In this document: positions 34,755 through 46,010 of the stretch, in pieces
How positions within the stretch are numbered: the first letter of the stretch is position 1
How the letters are laid out: the number at the start of each line of letters is the position of its first letter
From: Paraburkholderia sp. ZP32-5
Lineage (GTDB): Bacteria; Pseudomonadota; Gammaproteobacteria; Burkholderiales; Burkholderiaceae
Assembly: GCF_021390495.1 (NCBI RefSeq)
Contig: NZ_JAJEJP010000001.1
Span: forward strand, 2,480,001 to 2,544,000
Direction of reading: 5' to 3'
DNA length: 64,000 bases
Notes under the pieces: model-generated
Seen by the model: only the letters and a program-made list of their open reading frames with translations
What the model was told of the DNA's origin: nothing
Databases searched by the model: none
Program-made: the position numbers and the translations under genes

Positions 34755-35639
34755 ATGACGCTTCCGTTTTCCACCGTCCGCGACCTGCTGCGTTTCGCGG
34801 TGTCGCGCTTCAACGAAGCCAAGCTGTCGTTCGGTCACGGCTCGGCCAATGCGTACGACGAAGCTGCCTACCTGGTGCTGCACACGCTGCATCTGCCGCT
34901 CGATCTGCTCGAGCCGTTCCTCGACGCGCGCCTGACCTCAGCCGAAATCGACGCCGTGTTGCGGGTAATCGAACGGCGCGCCGCCGAACGCGTGCCGGCC
35001 GCCTACATCACCCAGGAAGCGTGGATGCACGGCTTTCGCTTCCACGTCGACGAACGCGTGATCGTGCCGCGCTCGTTCATCGGCGAGCTGCTGCAGGACG
35101 GCCTGCAACCGTATGTCGACGATCCGGAACAGGTCGGCGCGGTGCTGGAGTTGTGCACCGGCTCCGGCTGCCTCGCGATTCTCGCCGCGCACGCATTCCC
35201 GAACGCGGACATCGACGCGGTCGATCTGTCCGGGCCCGCGCTGGAAGTCGCGACGCGCAACGTGGCTGATTACCATCTCGACGACCGTGTCGCGCTGTTC
35301 GAGGGCGATCTGTATGCGCCGCTCGCCGAGCGCCGCTACGACGTGATCATCAGCAATCCGCCGTATGTGAACGCGATGTCGATGCAGCAGCTGCCGGCCG
35401 AGTACCAACACGAGCCGGAGATGGCGCTCGCGGGCGGCGCGGACGGCATGGACATCGTGCGCCGGATCATCGCCGACGCGCGCAACTGGCTGACCGACGA
35501 AGGCGTACTCGTCGTCGAAATCGGCAATGAGCGCGAGCACGTGGAAGCGGCCTTCGGCGGCCTCGATCTGGTGTGGCTGCCGACCAGTGCCGGCGACGAC
35601 AATGTGTTTCTGATCCAGGCGCGGGACTTGCCCGTCTAA
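34755..35639 (+). CDS. prmB: 50S ribosomal protein L3 N5-glutamine methyltransferase
   Basis: SAM-dependent methyltransferase of the HemK family acting on a Gln in ribosomal protein L3. The 294-residue protein has the N-terminal helical domain, then RVPAAYITQEAWMHGFRFHV and ERVIVPRSFIGELLQ, which distinguish PrmB from PrmC. The SAM motif LELCTGSGCLAILAA and the catalytic NPPY in IISNPPYVNAMSM follow. It starts 16 bases after dapE. Confidence 0.94.
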   Translation: MTLPFSTVRDLLRFAVSRFNEAKLSFGHGSANAYDEAAYLVLHTLHLPLDLLEPFLDARLTSAEIDAVLRVIERRAAERVPAAYITQEAWMHGFRFHVDERVIVPRSFIGELLQDGLQPYVDDPEQVGAVLELCTGSGCLAILAAHAFPNADIDAVDLSGPALEVATRNVADYHLDDRVALFEGDLYAPLAERRYDVIISNPPYVNAMSMQQLPAEYQHEPEMALAGGADGMDIVRRIIADARNWLTDEGVLVVEIGNEREHVEAAFGGLDLVWLPTSAGDDNVFLIQARDLPV

Positions 35640-35814
35640 GCGCGGCATGCGGTTCGTACGATCGCGCAGCGTGCGCGATGACGGAGAGCCCGGCCGAGCC
35701 GGGAGCGCATCGGGTTCGATAGCTGACGCGCGCCTCGGATCACGAAACCGCCGCCGCGCCCGCCGCCATCGGCTCGACTGACGCGCAACGGCTTCGCCAA
35801 CTGTTCGCGAACTT

Positions 35815-37332
35815 ATGCAATTCGACCTGCTTCATGTAGGCACGCTGGTTGCCCTTGCGCATATCCTGGGCATCATCGCGGCCGCCCACGCGATTCTTCA
35901 TACCCGCACGTCGCAAGGCGCGATCGCGTGGGCGGTGTCGCTGGTCGCGATGCCCTATCTGACGCTGATCCCTTACCTGTTCCTCGGCCGCAGCAAGTTC
36001 GCCGGCTACGCGGACGCGCGCCGCGTCGAAAACGAATTGCTGCGCACGCGCGCGCATCCGCGAATCTGGGACACCAAAGCGTCGTCGGCGGGCGTGCCGA
36101 CGCAGCAGCTCGGCGCACGGCTCGTGCAGTCGCTCACGCGGCTGGGTGGCATGCCGTTCCTGCCGGGCAACACCGTGCGCACGCTGGTGAACGGCACCGC
36201 GACCTTCACGGCGATTTTCGACGCGATCGAAAACGCGCGGCACTACGTGATCGTGCAGTTCTTCATCGTGCGCGACGACGCGCTCGGCGACATGCTGAAG
36301 GACCTGCTGATCGCGAAGGCGAAACAGGGCGTGCGGGTCTACTTTCTGTACGACAGCATCGGTAGCTTCGACCTGCCGCACCGCTACGTCGCGGCGCTGC
36401 GCGCGGCCGGCGTCGACATGCATCCGTTCGCGACCAATCGCCGTTTCGTCAACCGTCTGCAGCTGAATTTCCGCAATCACCGCAAGATCGTGTCCGTCGA
36501 CGGCGAGCGCGCGTTTGTCGGCGGCCATAACGTCGGCGTCGAATATCTCGGTGCGAAGCCGCCGCTGTCGCCATGGCGCGATACCCATATCGAGGTGCGC
36601 GGCCCGGCGGTCGAAAGTATCCAGTTCGTATTCATCGAGGACTGGTACTGGGCCACGCAGCAGTTGCCGGACTTCGACGTGCCGCCGGACCCGGCGGCAG
36701 AACAGGCAGAACAGACAAACCCGGCCGAGCCCGCAGCCCCGGCAGACGCAACCGCGCCGGCTGAAGAGCCCGATGCCGCGCACAACATGCACTGCATCGT
36801 CATGCCGAGCGGTCCCGCCGACAAGCAGGAAACCTGCTCGCTGTTTTTCGTCGAAGCGATCAACGCGGCGCGCGAGCGCGTCTGGATCACGACGCCGTAC
36901 CTCGTGCCCGATGAAGCGGTGTTCGCCGCGCTACGGCTCGCGGTGCTGCGTGGCGTCGACGTCCGTATCCTGATTCCTAGCCGGCGCGATCACCTGGTGG
37001 TGTTCGCCGCGTCGAAGCTGTATGCGTACGATTCGCTGCGCGCGGGTATCCGCGTCTTCCGCTACCAGCCGGGCTTTCTGCATCAGAAGGTGGTGCTGAT
37101 CGACAGCGTGGCGGCCGCGGTCGGCAGCGCCAATCTCGACAACCGCTCGTTCCGGCTCAACTTCGAGATCATGGTGCTGACCGTGGACCGCGGCTTTGCG
37201 CTCGAAGTCGAAACGATGCTGCTCGACGATTTCGCCGAGGCGCGCGAGATCGACCGCCGCGAATACCGCAATGCGCGCGCGTGGCGACGCATGCTGATGC
37301 ATGTGGCGCGGCTTTTTTCGCCGATCCTGTAA
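35815..37332 (+). CDS. cls: Cardiolipin synthase (PLD family)
   Basis: Condenses phosphatidylglycerol to cardiolipin in the inner membrane. The 505-residue protein has two N-terminal membrane helices (LVALAHILGIIAAAHAIL and AVSLVAMPYLTLIPYLF) and two phospholipase D motifs: NHRKIVSVDGERAFVGGHN and HQKVVLIDSVAAAVGSANLD, both with the H-x-K-x4-D core. Between them is a ~30-residue Pro/Ala/Glu-rich insertion around residues 295-325, probably a surface loop. Which bacterial cls class it is cannot be decided here. It is separated from prmB by 175 bases. Confidence 0.9.
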   Translation: MQFDLLHVGTLVALAHILGIIAAAHAILHTRTSQGAIAWAVSLVAMPYLTLIPYLFLGRSKFAGYADARRVENELLRTRAHPRIWDTKASSAGVPTQQLGARLVQSLTRLGGMPFLPGNTVRTLVNGTATFTAIFDAIENARHYVIVQFFIVRDDALGDMLKDLLIAKAKQGVRVYFLYDSIGSFDLPHRYVAALRAAGVDMHPFATNRRFVNRLQLNFRNHRKIVSVDGERAFVGGHNVGVEYLGAKPPLSPWRDTHIEVRGPAVESIQFVFIEDWYWATQQLPDFDVPPDPAAEQAEQTNPAEPAAPADATAPAEEPDAAHNMHCIVMPSGPADKQETCSLFFVEAINAARERVWITTPYLVPDEAVFAALRLAVLRGVDVRILIPSRRDHLVVFAASKLYAYDSLRAGIRVFRYQPGFLHQKVVLIDSVAAAVGSANLDNRSFRLNFEIMVLTVDRGFALEVETMLLDDFAEAREIDRREYRNARAWRRMLMHVARLFSPIL

Positions 37333-37460
37333 GCGCGCCGCGAACGTCGCGCATGGCCGGCCGGCTTGCGCGTAGCGCCAAGGCATGGGCCGGCTCTCAT
37401 GCACCGCTTCACGTCAGCAACTCACCGCCGCGCTTCACAACGGCGCTTCGCAACAACGCC

Positions 37461-37940
37461 TCAAAGCAGCGCTTCGATATCCGCGGTGATCGCCTCGGGC
37501 TTGGTCAGCGGCGCATAGCGCTTGACGACGTTGCCGTCGCGGCCGATCAGGAACTTGGTGAAATTCCACTTGATCGCTTCGAGACCGAGCAGCCCCGGCG
37601 CCTCGCCGGTCAGATAGCGAAACAGCGGATGCGCGTTCGCGCCGTTCACGTCGACCTTGTCGAACATCGGGAAGCTCACGCCGTAGTTCTTTTCGCAGAA
37701 TGCGCCGATCTGCCCGGCGTCGCCCGGCTCCTGCTTGCCAAACTGGTTGCACGGAAACCCGAGCACCGCGAGCCCGCGTGCCGCGTACGCATCGTAGAGC
37801 TTCTGCAGGCCCGCGTACTGCGGCGTGAATCCGCATTCGCTCGCGGTGTTGACGATCAGCAGAACCTTGCCCTGATATTGCGCGAGACTCGCATCCTCGC
37901 CGCCGAGCGTGCGCGCCGAAAACGAATAAATCGATGTCAT
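37461..37940 (-). CDS. Glutathione peroxidase family protein
   Basis: A 159-residue thiol peroxidase of the GPx fold that reduces hydrogen or lipid peroxides. The active-site motif is NTASECGFTPQYAGLQ, with Cys in place of selenocysteine; the Gln and Trp partners lie in GFPCNQFGKQEPG and IKWNFTKFLI. Many Cys-type members use thioredoxin as reductant. No signal peptide, so it is cytoplasmic. It converges on cls. Confidence 0.93.
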   Translation of the reverse strand: MTSIYSFSARTLGGEDASLAQYQGKVLLIVNTASECGFTPQYAGLQKLYDAYAARGLAVLGFPCNQFGKQEPGDAGQIGAFCEKNYGVSFPMFDKVDVNGANAHPLFRYLTGEAPGLLGLEAIKWNFTKFLIGRDGNVVKRYAPLTKPEAITADIEALL

Positions 37941-38108
37941 GTGCCCTCCCCGTGAAAGCCGTCAGTCTATGCCAAAAGCCTCGCCGATACAGTCGGCCGA
38001 ATGGCCGATGACAGCCTGGCGCGCCGCGACATCCGCGGTAATCTGCGCGTTACGCGCGACGGCGGTCCCGGCAGTCTAAAATAGCGGTTTTCTTCAGCCG
38101 GCCCCGTC

Positions 38109-40058
<1,950 letters not shown>

Positions 40059-40114
40059 CGGCAACTGGCGACACGCCAGGGCCGGGCCGCGCCGGCATCC
40101 ACGGGAGCTTGGCT

Positions 40115-41194
40115 TTGTCATTTGCGAACTCGTCGTCCGGGCCATCGGAGGAGCAGGCGCCCGCCTCCCCGGCCATCCCGCCACCGTTGCAGGGGCTGCG
40201 CGTGCTCGATCTCACGCGTCTGCTGCCGGGTCCGGTCGCCGCGCTGCGCCTCGCCGAACTCGGCGCCGATGTGCTGAAAATCGAAGCGCCCGGCGCGGGC
40301 GACCCGACCCGCACGATGATGCAGTCGTCGAGCGACCGCGTCGCGGGCCGCCCCGGCGCGTTCTACCGGATGGTCAATCGCGGCAAGCGCGAGACCCGTC
40401 TCGATCTCAAATCGCACGCCGGACGCAACGTGCTGCGCGCGCTCGCGGCCGAAGCGGACGTGCTGATCGAGAGCTTCCGGCCCGGCGTCATGGCGCGGCT
40501 CGGCCTCGGCTACGACGCGCTGCGCGAGGCCAATCCTCGGCTCGTCTATTGCGCGATTAGCGGCTATGGGGCGAGCGGCCCGTTCGCGGACCGTGCCGGC
40601 CACGATCTGAACTACATCGGCTACGCGGGCGTGCTCGATCAACTGGCGGGCCGCGACGGCGCGCCGATTCTGCCCAACTTCCAGATTGCCGATCTGCTCG
40701 GCGGCGCGCTCGCCGCGGTCACGCAGATTCTCGCCGCGCTGTGGCATGTCGCGCGCGGCGGCGAAGGCCGCTTCGTCGACATATCGATGACGCACGTCAG
40801 CCACGCGCACAACGTCGTCGCGCAGGTCGCGCTCGCCAACGACGGCGCCGCGCCGGCCGCCGGCGCCGGTCTGCTCAATGGCGGCGTGCCCTGCTACAAC
40901 CTGTATCGCACCAGCGACAGACGCTGGCTTGCGGTCGGCGCGCTCGAACTCAAATTCTGGGAAACGCTGTGCATGGCGCTCGATCGGCCCGAGTGGGCGA
41001 CGCGTCATTGGAGCCTCGGTCAGGCGATCGGCGGCCCGGACGCGGTGGCGCTGATTCAGGAACTGGCCAATGTGATCGGCACCCATACGCTCGACGAATG
41101 GCTGCAGGCGCTCGAATCGCTCGACTGCTGCGTGTCGCCCGTGCTGACGCCGGCCGAGGCCGCACGGCATCCGCTGTTCGATCCGAACGCGTAG
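40115..41194 (+). CDS. CaiB/BaiF (family III) CoA-transferase
   Basis: Family III transferases move CoA between carboxylic acids through an enzyme-linked Asp anhydride. The product (about 359 residues) has LRVLDLTRLLPGPVAALRLA at its start, the repeated GADVLKIEAPGAGDPTR, and the catalytic Asp in RAGHDLNYIGYAG. No ATG fits: the frame offers TTG at 40109 and 40115, and TTG 40115 has GGGAG seven bases upstream, so I chose it. The substrate is unknown; alpha-methylacyl-CoA racemases share this fold and its AGHDLNY motif, so racemase activity is a real alternative. It follows the ABC-F gene by 56 bases. Confidence 0.85.
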   Translation: MSFANSSSGPSEEQAPASPAIPPPLQGLRVLDLTRLLPGPVAALRLAELGADVLKIEAPGAGDPTRTMMQSSSDRVAGRPGAFYRMVNRGKRETRLDLKSHAGRNVLRALAAEADVLIESFRPGVMARLGLGYDALREANPRLVYCAISGYGASGPFADRAGHDLNYIGYAGVLDQLAGRDGAPILPNFQIADLLGGALAAVTQILAALWHVARGGEGRFVDISMTHVSHAHNVVAQVALANDGAAPAAGAGLLNGGVPCYNLYRTSDRRWLAVGALELKFWETLCMALDRPEWATRHWSLGQAIGGPDAVALIQELANVIGTHTLDEWLQALESLDCCVSPVLTPAEAARHPLFDPNA

Positions 41195-41513
41195 GCGGCG
41201 GAGAGTGAAAGCGTGGAAGGAGCGGTCGGGCGCGTGAATGGCGGCATCAGCCGCCGGGCGGATTAACGCGGATCGTGAAGCCGCCACGCGATGCGGAGCC
41301 ACAGAAAGTCAGGCGCGAACCGCGAAGAAGGCTCGCCGCGGTTCGGGCAGGATTGGTAAGAAACTAGGGGAGAAAAGCGGCGACATCGGGCCGCCGTTGC
41401 GAGACAAGCAAAGCCCGTGCGTAAAACGAAAGACAAACACCGGCTGCCAGCGGATAAACACGAATCACGGCGGACGCGGATACAGAGCAAACCGCGCCGC
41501 CTGTTGTCAGTAC
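41195..41513. other. Intergenic region after the CoA-transferase (319 bases)
   Basis: Convergent gap between the CoA-transferase and a small minus-strand gene. It holds a 9-base stem CGAACCGCG/CGCGGTTCG (41316-41324 with 41337-41345, 12-base loop) without a T tract, which might act as a weak terminator. Nothing else is seen. Confidence 0.5.
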
Positions 41514-41813
41514 TTAACGCCGCACCACCGTCTGTCTGGGCAGAGTCTGGCGCGGCGATTTTTCGTCGTCGTACAGCAGATGCTTGCGGCCTTCCACATG
41601 GCGGCTGATCGTGGCGCGCACCTCGGCGGCGGTAACATCTTCCGCGACGACCCGGCGCGATATTTGCCCGGCCGTATCGATCCATTCGACGATCCGGCAG
41701 GCCCCGCCCCAAGGCTGGCGAATCGGTGCGGAGACCCGGCAGCCGCGCACATGGATGGGGCGCTCGGCTACGGTTTCATCGAGTTGTTTCAAAGCGCGAT
41801 CCTTTTTCGGCAT
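41514..41813 (-). CDS. Small uncharacterised protein downstream of radA
   Basis: Not a recognised family. The frame reads MPKKDRALKQLDETVAERPI with the later stretches VRGCRVSAPIRQPWGGACRI and ISRHVEGRKHLLYDDEKS, about 99 residues, soluble, basic at the C-terminus. The composition is that of a real protein rather than an Arg/Ala shadow, and it lies about 140 bases after radA on the same strand, so it could be co-transcribed. No Shine-Dalgarno is well placed before ATG 41813; an alternative TTG start at 41873 would add 20 residues. Confidence 0.6.
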   Translation of the reverse strand: MPKKDRALKQLDETVAERPIHVRGCRVSAPIRQPWGGACRIVEWIDTAGQISRRVVAEDVTAAEVRATISRHVEGRKHLLYDDEKSPRQTLPRQTVVRR

Positions 41814-41951
41814 CAGAAGGGATGCAATCCCTCGCAGCTTAGAAAAAAGGTATGGCGGCCAGGTTACAGACAATATGGAGTTATTTACCGCGCATTACGG
41901 CGTGCAAGGTGCACGCCACGGATACGGCGCGCACTTTCGCCGCAAGCCCGC

Positions 41952-43328
41952 TTAATCAAGCGTGCGCACCCGGTCGATCGCCTGTTCGATCCGTTCGACC
42001 GCAATCACCTGTAAGCCTTCGATCGGCTGCTTAGGCGCATTGGCCTTCGGAATCACCGCGACCGAAAAGCCGAGCTTGGCCGCTTCCTTCAGACGTTCCT
42101 GACCACGCGGCGACGGCCGGATTTCGCCGGCAAGCCCAACTTCGCCGAACACGACGAGCCCCTTCGGCAGCGGCTTGTTGCGCATCGACGAATGGATCGC
42201 GAGCAATACCGCCAGATCGGCGGCGGGCTCGGAGATTTTGACCCCGCCCACCGCGTTCAGGAACACATCCTGATCGAAACAGGCGATGCCCGCGTGCCGG
42301 TGCAGTACCGCGAGCAGCATCGCGAGACGGTTCTGTTCGAGGCCGACCGCGAGACGCCGCGGATTCGGCGCATTAGCCGAGTCGACGAGCGCCTGCACCT
42401 CGACCAGCAGCGGGCGCGTGCCCTCCTGCGTGACCAGCACACAGGAACCCGGCACCGACTGCTCGTGCTGCGACAAAAACAACGCCGACGGATTCGCGAC
42501 GCCGCGCAAGCCGCGCTCGGTCATCGCGAATACGCCGAGTTCGTTGACCGCGCCGAAGCGGTTCTTGATCGCGCGCACGAGGCGGTACGACGAATGCGTG
42601 TCGCCCTCGAAATACAGCACCGTGTCGACGATGTGTTCGAGCACGCGCGGACCGGCAAGCGCGCCCTCTTTCGTCACGTGGCCGACCATGATGATCGTCG
42701 TGCCCGACTGCTTGGCGATGCGCGTCAACTGCGCCGCGCACTCGCGCACCTGCGCGACCGAGCCCGGCGCCGACGTCAGTGCATCGGAATAGACGGTCTG
42801 GATCGAGTCGATCACCGCGACGTCGGGGCGCTGCTCGGCGACGGTCGCCTGGATTTTTTCGAGCTGGATTTCCGCGAGCAATTGCAGTTCGCTCGCCTTC
42901 GACCCGGGTTCGAGCAACGCCAATCGTTGCGCGCGCAACGCGATCTGCGCACCCGACTCCTCACCGCTGATATAGAGCGCGCGTTTATCCGCCGCGATTT
43001 CGGCGAGCGACTGCAGCAGCAGTGTCGATTTGCCGATACCCGGATCGCCGCCGATCAGCACCACGCCGCCCGGCACGAGACCGCCGCCGAGCACGCGATC
43101 GAATTCGCTGACGCCGGTGGAAAAGCGCGGCACATCCGAGGCTTCGATGTCGGCGAGGCGCCGCACCGGCGTGCTCTTCGCGAGTGACTGGAAACGATGC
43201 GTGGACGGCCCCTCGGCCACCGATTCGACCAGCGTATTCCACGCCTGGCACGACGGGCATTGACCGGACCACTTCGGCGACTGGCCGCCGCATTCGCTGC
43301 AAACGTACAACGTCTTCGCTTTCGCCAC
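41952..43328 (-). CDS. radA: DNA repair protein RadA
   Basis: RecA-like ATPase that processes recombination intermediates. The 458-residue protein begins with a four-Cys zinc finger (YVCSECGGQSPKWSGQCPSC), then Walker A GGDPGIGKSTLLLQ, the RadA-specific KNRFG motif (RAIKNRFGAVNELGVF), and a C-terminal Lon-type domain (AVLLAIHSSMRNKPLPKGLV). Length is typical. It begins three bases after alr ends and so is the downstream gene of an alr-radA pair. Confidence 0.97.
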   Translation of the reverse strand: MAKAKTLYVCSECGGQSPKWSGQCPSCQAWNTLVESVAEGPSTHRFQSLAKSTPVRRLADIEASDVPRFSTGVSEFDRVLGGGLVPGGVVLIGGDPGIGKSTLLLQSLAEIAADKRALYISGEESGAQIALRAQRLALLEPGSKASELQLLAEIQLEKIQATVAEQRPDVAVIDSIQTVYSDALTSAPGSVAQVRECAAQLTRIAKQSGTTIIMVGHVTKEGALAGPRVLEHIVDTVLYFEGDTHSSYRLVRAIKNRFGAVNELGVFAMTERGLRGVANPSALFLSQHEQSVPGSCVLVTQEGTRPLLVEVQALVDSANAPNPRRLAVGLEQNRLAMLLAVLHRHAGIACFDQDVFLNAVGGVKISEPAADLAVLLAIHSSMRNKPLPKGLVVFGEVGLAGEIRPSPRGQERLKEAAKLGFSVAVIPKANAPKQPIEGLQVIAVERIEQAIDRVRTLD

Positions 43329-43331
43329 GCG

Positions 43332-44402
43332 TTACTCCGCGCGAACCGGCACACGCGGCGCGACCGCGCACATCAGCTCATAGCCGATCGTGCCGCAGGC
43401 CTGCGCGACGTCGTCGATGGGCAGCGCGTTGCCCCACAGTTCAACGCGCGAGCCGACGTTGGCGGTGGGCACCGGCGTCAGATCGACGGTCAGCATGTCC
43501 ATCGATACGCGTCCGACGATGCGCGTGCGCACACCGTCGACGATCACCGGCGTGCCTTCCGGCGCGACACGCGGATAGCCGTCCGCGTAACCGCACGCGA
43601 CCACGCCGATGCGCATCGATCCGCGCGCGGTAAACGCCGAACCGTAGCCGACCGTGCTGCCTTCGCTCAACGTTTGCACCGCGATCAGTTCCGATGCGAG
43701 CGTCATCGCCGGTTGCAGGCCGGTGCCGTCGATCGCGGCCGTCACGCCCGATGGCGACGCGCCATACAGGATGATGCCGGGGCGCACCCAGTCGAAATGC
43801 GCTTCCGGATGCCACAGCGTCGCCGCGGAATTCGAGAGGCTGCGCGCGCCGGCAATGCCCTGCGCGCCGCGCTCGAATGCTTCCATCTGATAGGCGATGC
43901 CGCGTTCGCCGTCGGCATCGGAAAAATGGGTCATCAAGGTGATCTGGCCGACGCCCTGACACGCGCGCGCGCGTTCCCACGCGGCGCGGAATTTCTCGAC
44001 CGTGTAGCCGAGCCGGTTCATGCCGGTGTTCATCTTCAACTGGATATTGACCGGTTTGGACAGGCGCGCCATTTCGAGCATGCGCAGTTGCTCGTCCGAA
44101 TGCAGCGCGGTGGTGAGGCTATAGCGGTCGATCACGTCGATATCGGTCGGCCGGAAAAAGCCTTCCAGCAGAAGAATCGGGCCCGCCCAGCCCAATTCAC
44201 GCAACTTCACCGCTTCTTCGAGGTCCAGCAACCCAAAGCCGTCGGTTGCGCGCAAACCCGGAAATACCCGCGCAAGCCCATGCCCATATGCATTGGCCTT
44301 CACGACGGCCCAGATTTTCGATTTCGGCGCATAACGCCGGGCAACGGCAAGATTATTGGCGAGAGCGGCGGTATGAATCGTGGCTGAGAGGGGGCGCGGC
44401 AT
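43332..44402 (-). CDS. alr: Alanine racemase
   Basis: PLP enzyme converting L- to D-alanine for peptidoglycan. The 356-residue product has the PLP lysine Lys35 in [12 protein letters not shown] and the second catalytic base Tyr in [12 protein letters not shown]. The PLP-phosphate-contact and C-terminal beta domain segments [14 protein letters not shown] are present. A longer GTG-started form (44423) is possible but [20 protein letters not shown] is the usual N-terminus. The DadX/Alr distinction cannot be made; no dadA is nearby. Confidence 0.95.
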   Translation of the reverse strand: MPRPLSATIHTAALANNLAVARRYAPKSKIWAVVKANAYGHGLARVFPGLRATDGFGLLDLEEAVKLRELGWAGPILLLEGFFRPTDIDVIDRYSLTTALHSDEQLRMLEMARLSKPVNIQLKMNTGMNRLGYTVEKFRAAWERARACQGVGQITLMTHFSDADGERGIAYQMEAFERGAQGIAGARSLSNSAATLWHPEAHFDWVRPGIILYGASPSGVTAAIDGTGLQPAMTLASELIAVQTLSEGSTVGYGSAFTARGSMRIGVVACGYADGYPRVAPEGTPVIVDGVRTRIVGRVSMDMLTVDLTPVPTANVGSRVELWGNALPIDDVAQACGTIGYELMCAVAPRVPVRAE

Positions 44403-44620
44403 GGGATTTTTACGTAAAGACACTTGCGAATCAGCGGCTTACACGGCGTTTTCAACGCTGGGCGGCCCGCTGGACGGTGCGATCAAGGATTCTGCTAGTC
44501 CGAATTCAGCTATTTTCATGATATAAAGCCGTGCGCACAACCCATTTCGATCGGCATAAGCCCGGACGCATGATAAACGGCCGGGGCGGACAGACCGCAG
44601 CGAGGACAGCATCGCATCAG

Positions 44621-45928
44621 ATGAAAAAAGGTTTTTACACCATCATGGCCGCGCAGTTTTTTTCGTCGCTGGCCGACAATGCGCTTCTGATCGCTGCTAT
44701 CGCACTGCTGAAAGATCTTCACGCTCCGAACTGGATGACGCCGCTGCTCAAGCTGTTCTTTGTGCTGTCGTACGTCGTTCTTGCCGCCTTCGTCGGTGCC
44801 TTCGCCGACTCCCGTCCGAAAGGACGCGTGATGTTCATCACCAATACCATCAAGGTCGTTGGCTGTCTGACGATGCTGGTCGGCGCGCATCCGCTGATTG
44901 CGTACGGCATCGTCGGCTTTGGCGCGGCGGCCTATTCGCCCGCCAAGTACGGCATTCTCACCGAGCTGCTGCCGCCTGACCGACTGGTCGCCGCGAACGG
45001 CTGGATCGAAGGCACCACGGTCGGCTCGATCATTCTCGGCACGGTACTCGGCGGCGCGTTGATCAGCCCGCATATCGCCGCGCCGATCCTCAGGCAGCAC
45101 ATCCCCACCGTCAATACACCGGCCGAAGCTGCGATGCTCATCATCATGGGCATTTATGTGGTTGCCGCGCTTTTCAATCTGCGTATTCCCGACACCGGCG
45201 CGCGCTATCCGAAGCAGGAGCATGGGCCGATCCGCCTGATCACCGATTTCGCCGACTGCTTTCTGGTGCTGTGGCGCGACAAGCTCGGCCAGATTTCGCT
45301 CGCGGTGACCACACTGTTCTGGGGCGCGGGCGCGACGCTGCAATTCATCGTGCTGAAATGGGCCGAGGTATCGCTCGGCATGTCGCTGTCCGAGGCCGCG
45401 ATTCTGCAGGCGGTGGTGGCCGTCGGCGTCGCGGGCGGCGCGATCTTCGCGGCCTCGCGCGTGCCGCTGAAAAAGTCGTTGTCGGTGCTGCCCGTCGGCA
45501 TCATGATGGGTATCGCCGTGATGCTGATGGCGTTCTACACCCGCGATCTGTTTCCCGCGCATTGGGGCCTCTATTTCGGCCGCATGCATGTGCCCGGCTA
45601 TCTGGTATTCGCGTATGTGTTCCTGATGGTCGTCGGTGGACTGTCAGGCTTTTTCGTCGTGCCGATGAACGCACTGCTGCAGCATCGCGGGCACGTGTTG
45701 TTGTCCGCCGGGCACTCGATCGCGGTGCAGAACTTCAACGAAAATCTGTCGGTGCTGGTGATGCTGTGCCTGTACGCGGTGCTCGTATGGCTCGACGTGC
45801 CGGTCGCCGCGGTCATCGTGCTGTTCGGCACCTTCGTGTGCCTGATGATGTGGCTCGTGATGCGCCGTCACCAGGCGAACCAGCGCGCGTTCGACTCCGT
45901 CGCGCTGATCGGCGAAGTCAGGCACTAA
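44621..45928 (+). CDS. lplT: Lysophospholipid transporter LplT
   Basis: A major-facilitator-superfamily flippase that brings lysophosphatidylethanolamine back to the inner leaflet for re-acylation. The 435-residue product starts MKKGFYTIMAAQFFSSLADN and has about 12 membrane helices. FSSLADNALLIAAIALL and GAAAYSPAKYGILTELLPP are LplT signatures. In E. coli it is joined or adjacent to the acyltransferase Aas; no such gene is present here. It is divergent from alr across 218 bases. Confidence 0.92.
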   Translation: MKKGFYTIMAAQFFSSLADNALLIAAIALLKDLHAPNWMTPLLKLFFVLSYVVLAAFVGAFADSRPKGRVMFITNTIKVVGCLTMLVGAHPLIAYGIVGFGAAAYSPAKYGILTELLPPDRLVAANGWIEGTTVGSIILGTVLGGALISPHIAAPILRQHIPTVNTPAEAAMLIIMGIYVVAALFNLRIPDTGARYPKQEHGPIRLITDFADCFLVLWRDKLGQISLAVTTLFWGAGATLQFIVLKWAEVSLGMSLSEAAILQAVVAVGVAGGAIFAASRVPLKKSLSVLPVGIMMGIAVMLMAFYTRDLFPAHWGLYFGRMHVPGYLVFAYVFLMVVGGLSGFFVVPMNALLQHRGHVLLSAGHSIAVQNFNENLSVLVMLCLYAVLVWLDVPVAAVIVLFGTFVCLMMWLVMRRHQANQRAFDSVALIGEVRH

Positions 45929-46010
45929 GAGCGGTATCGAACCGGCAAACCGCTTCACTCGCGAGCCCGTCACGGCAAATTCGCGCGCCCTCCTTCTTCC
46001 TCGCTTGACC

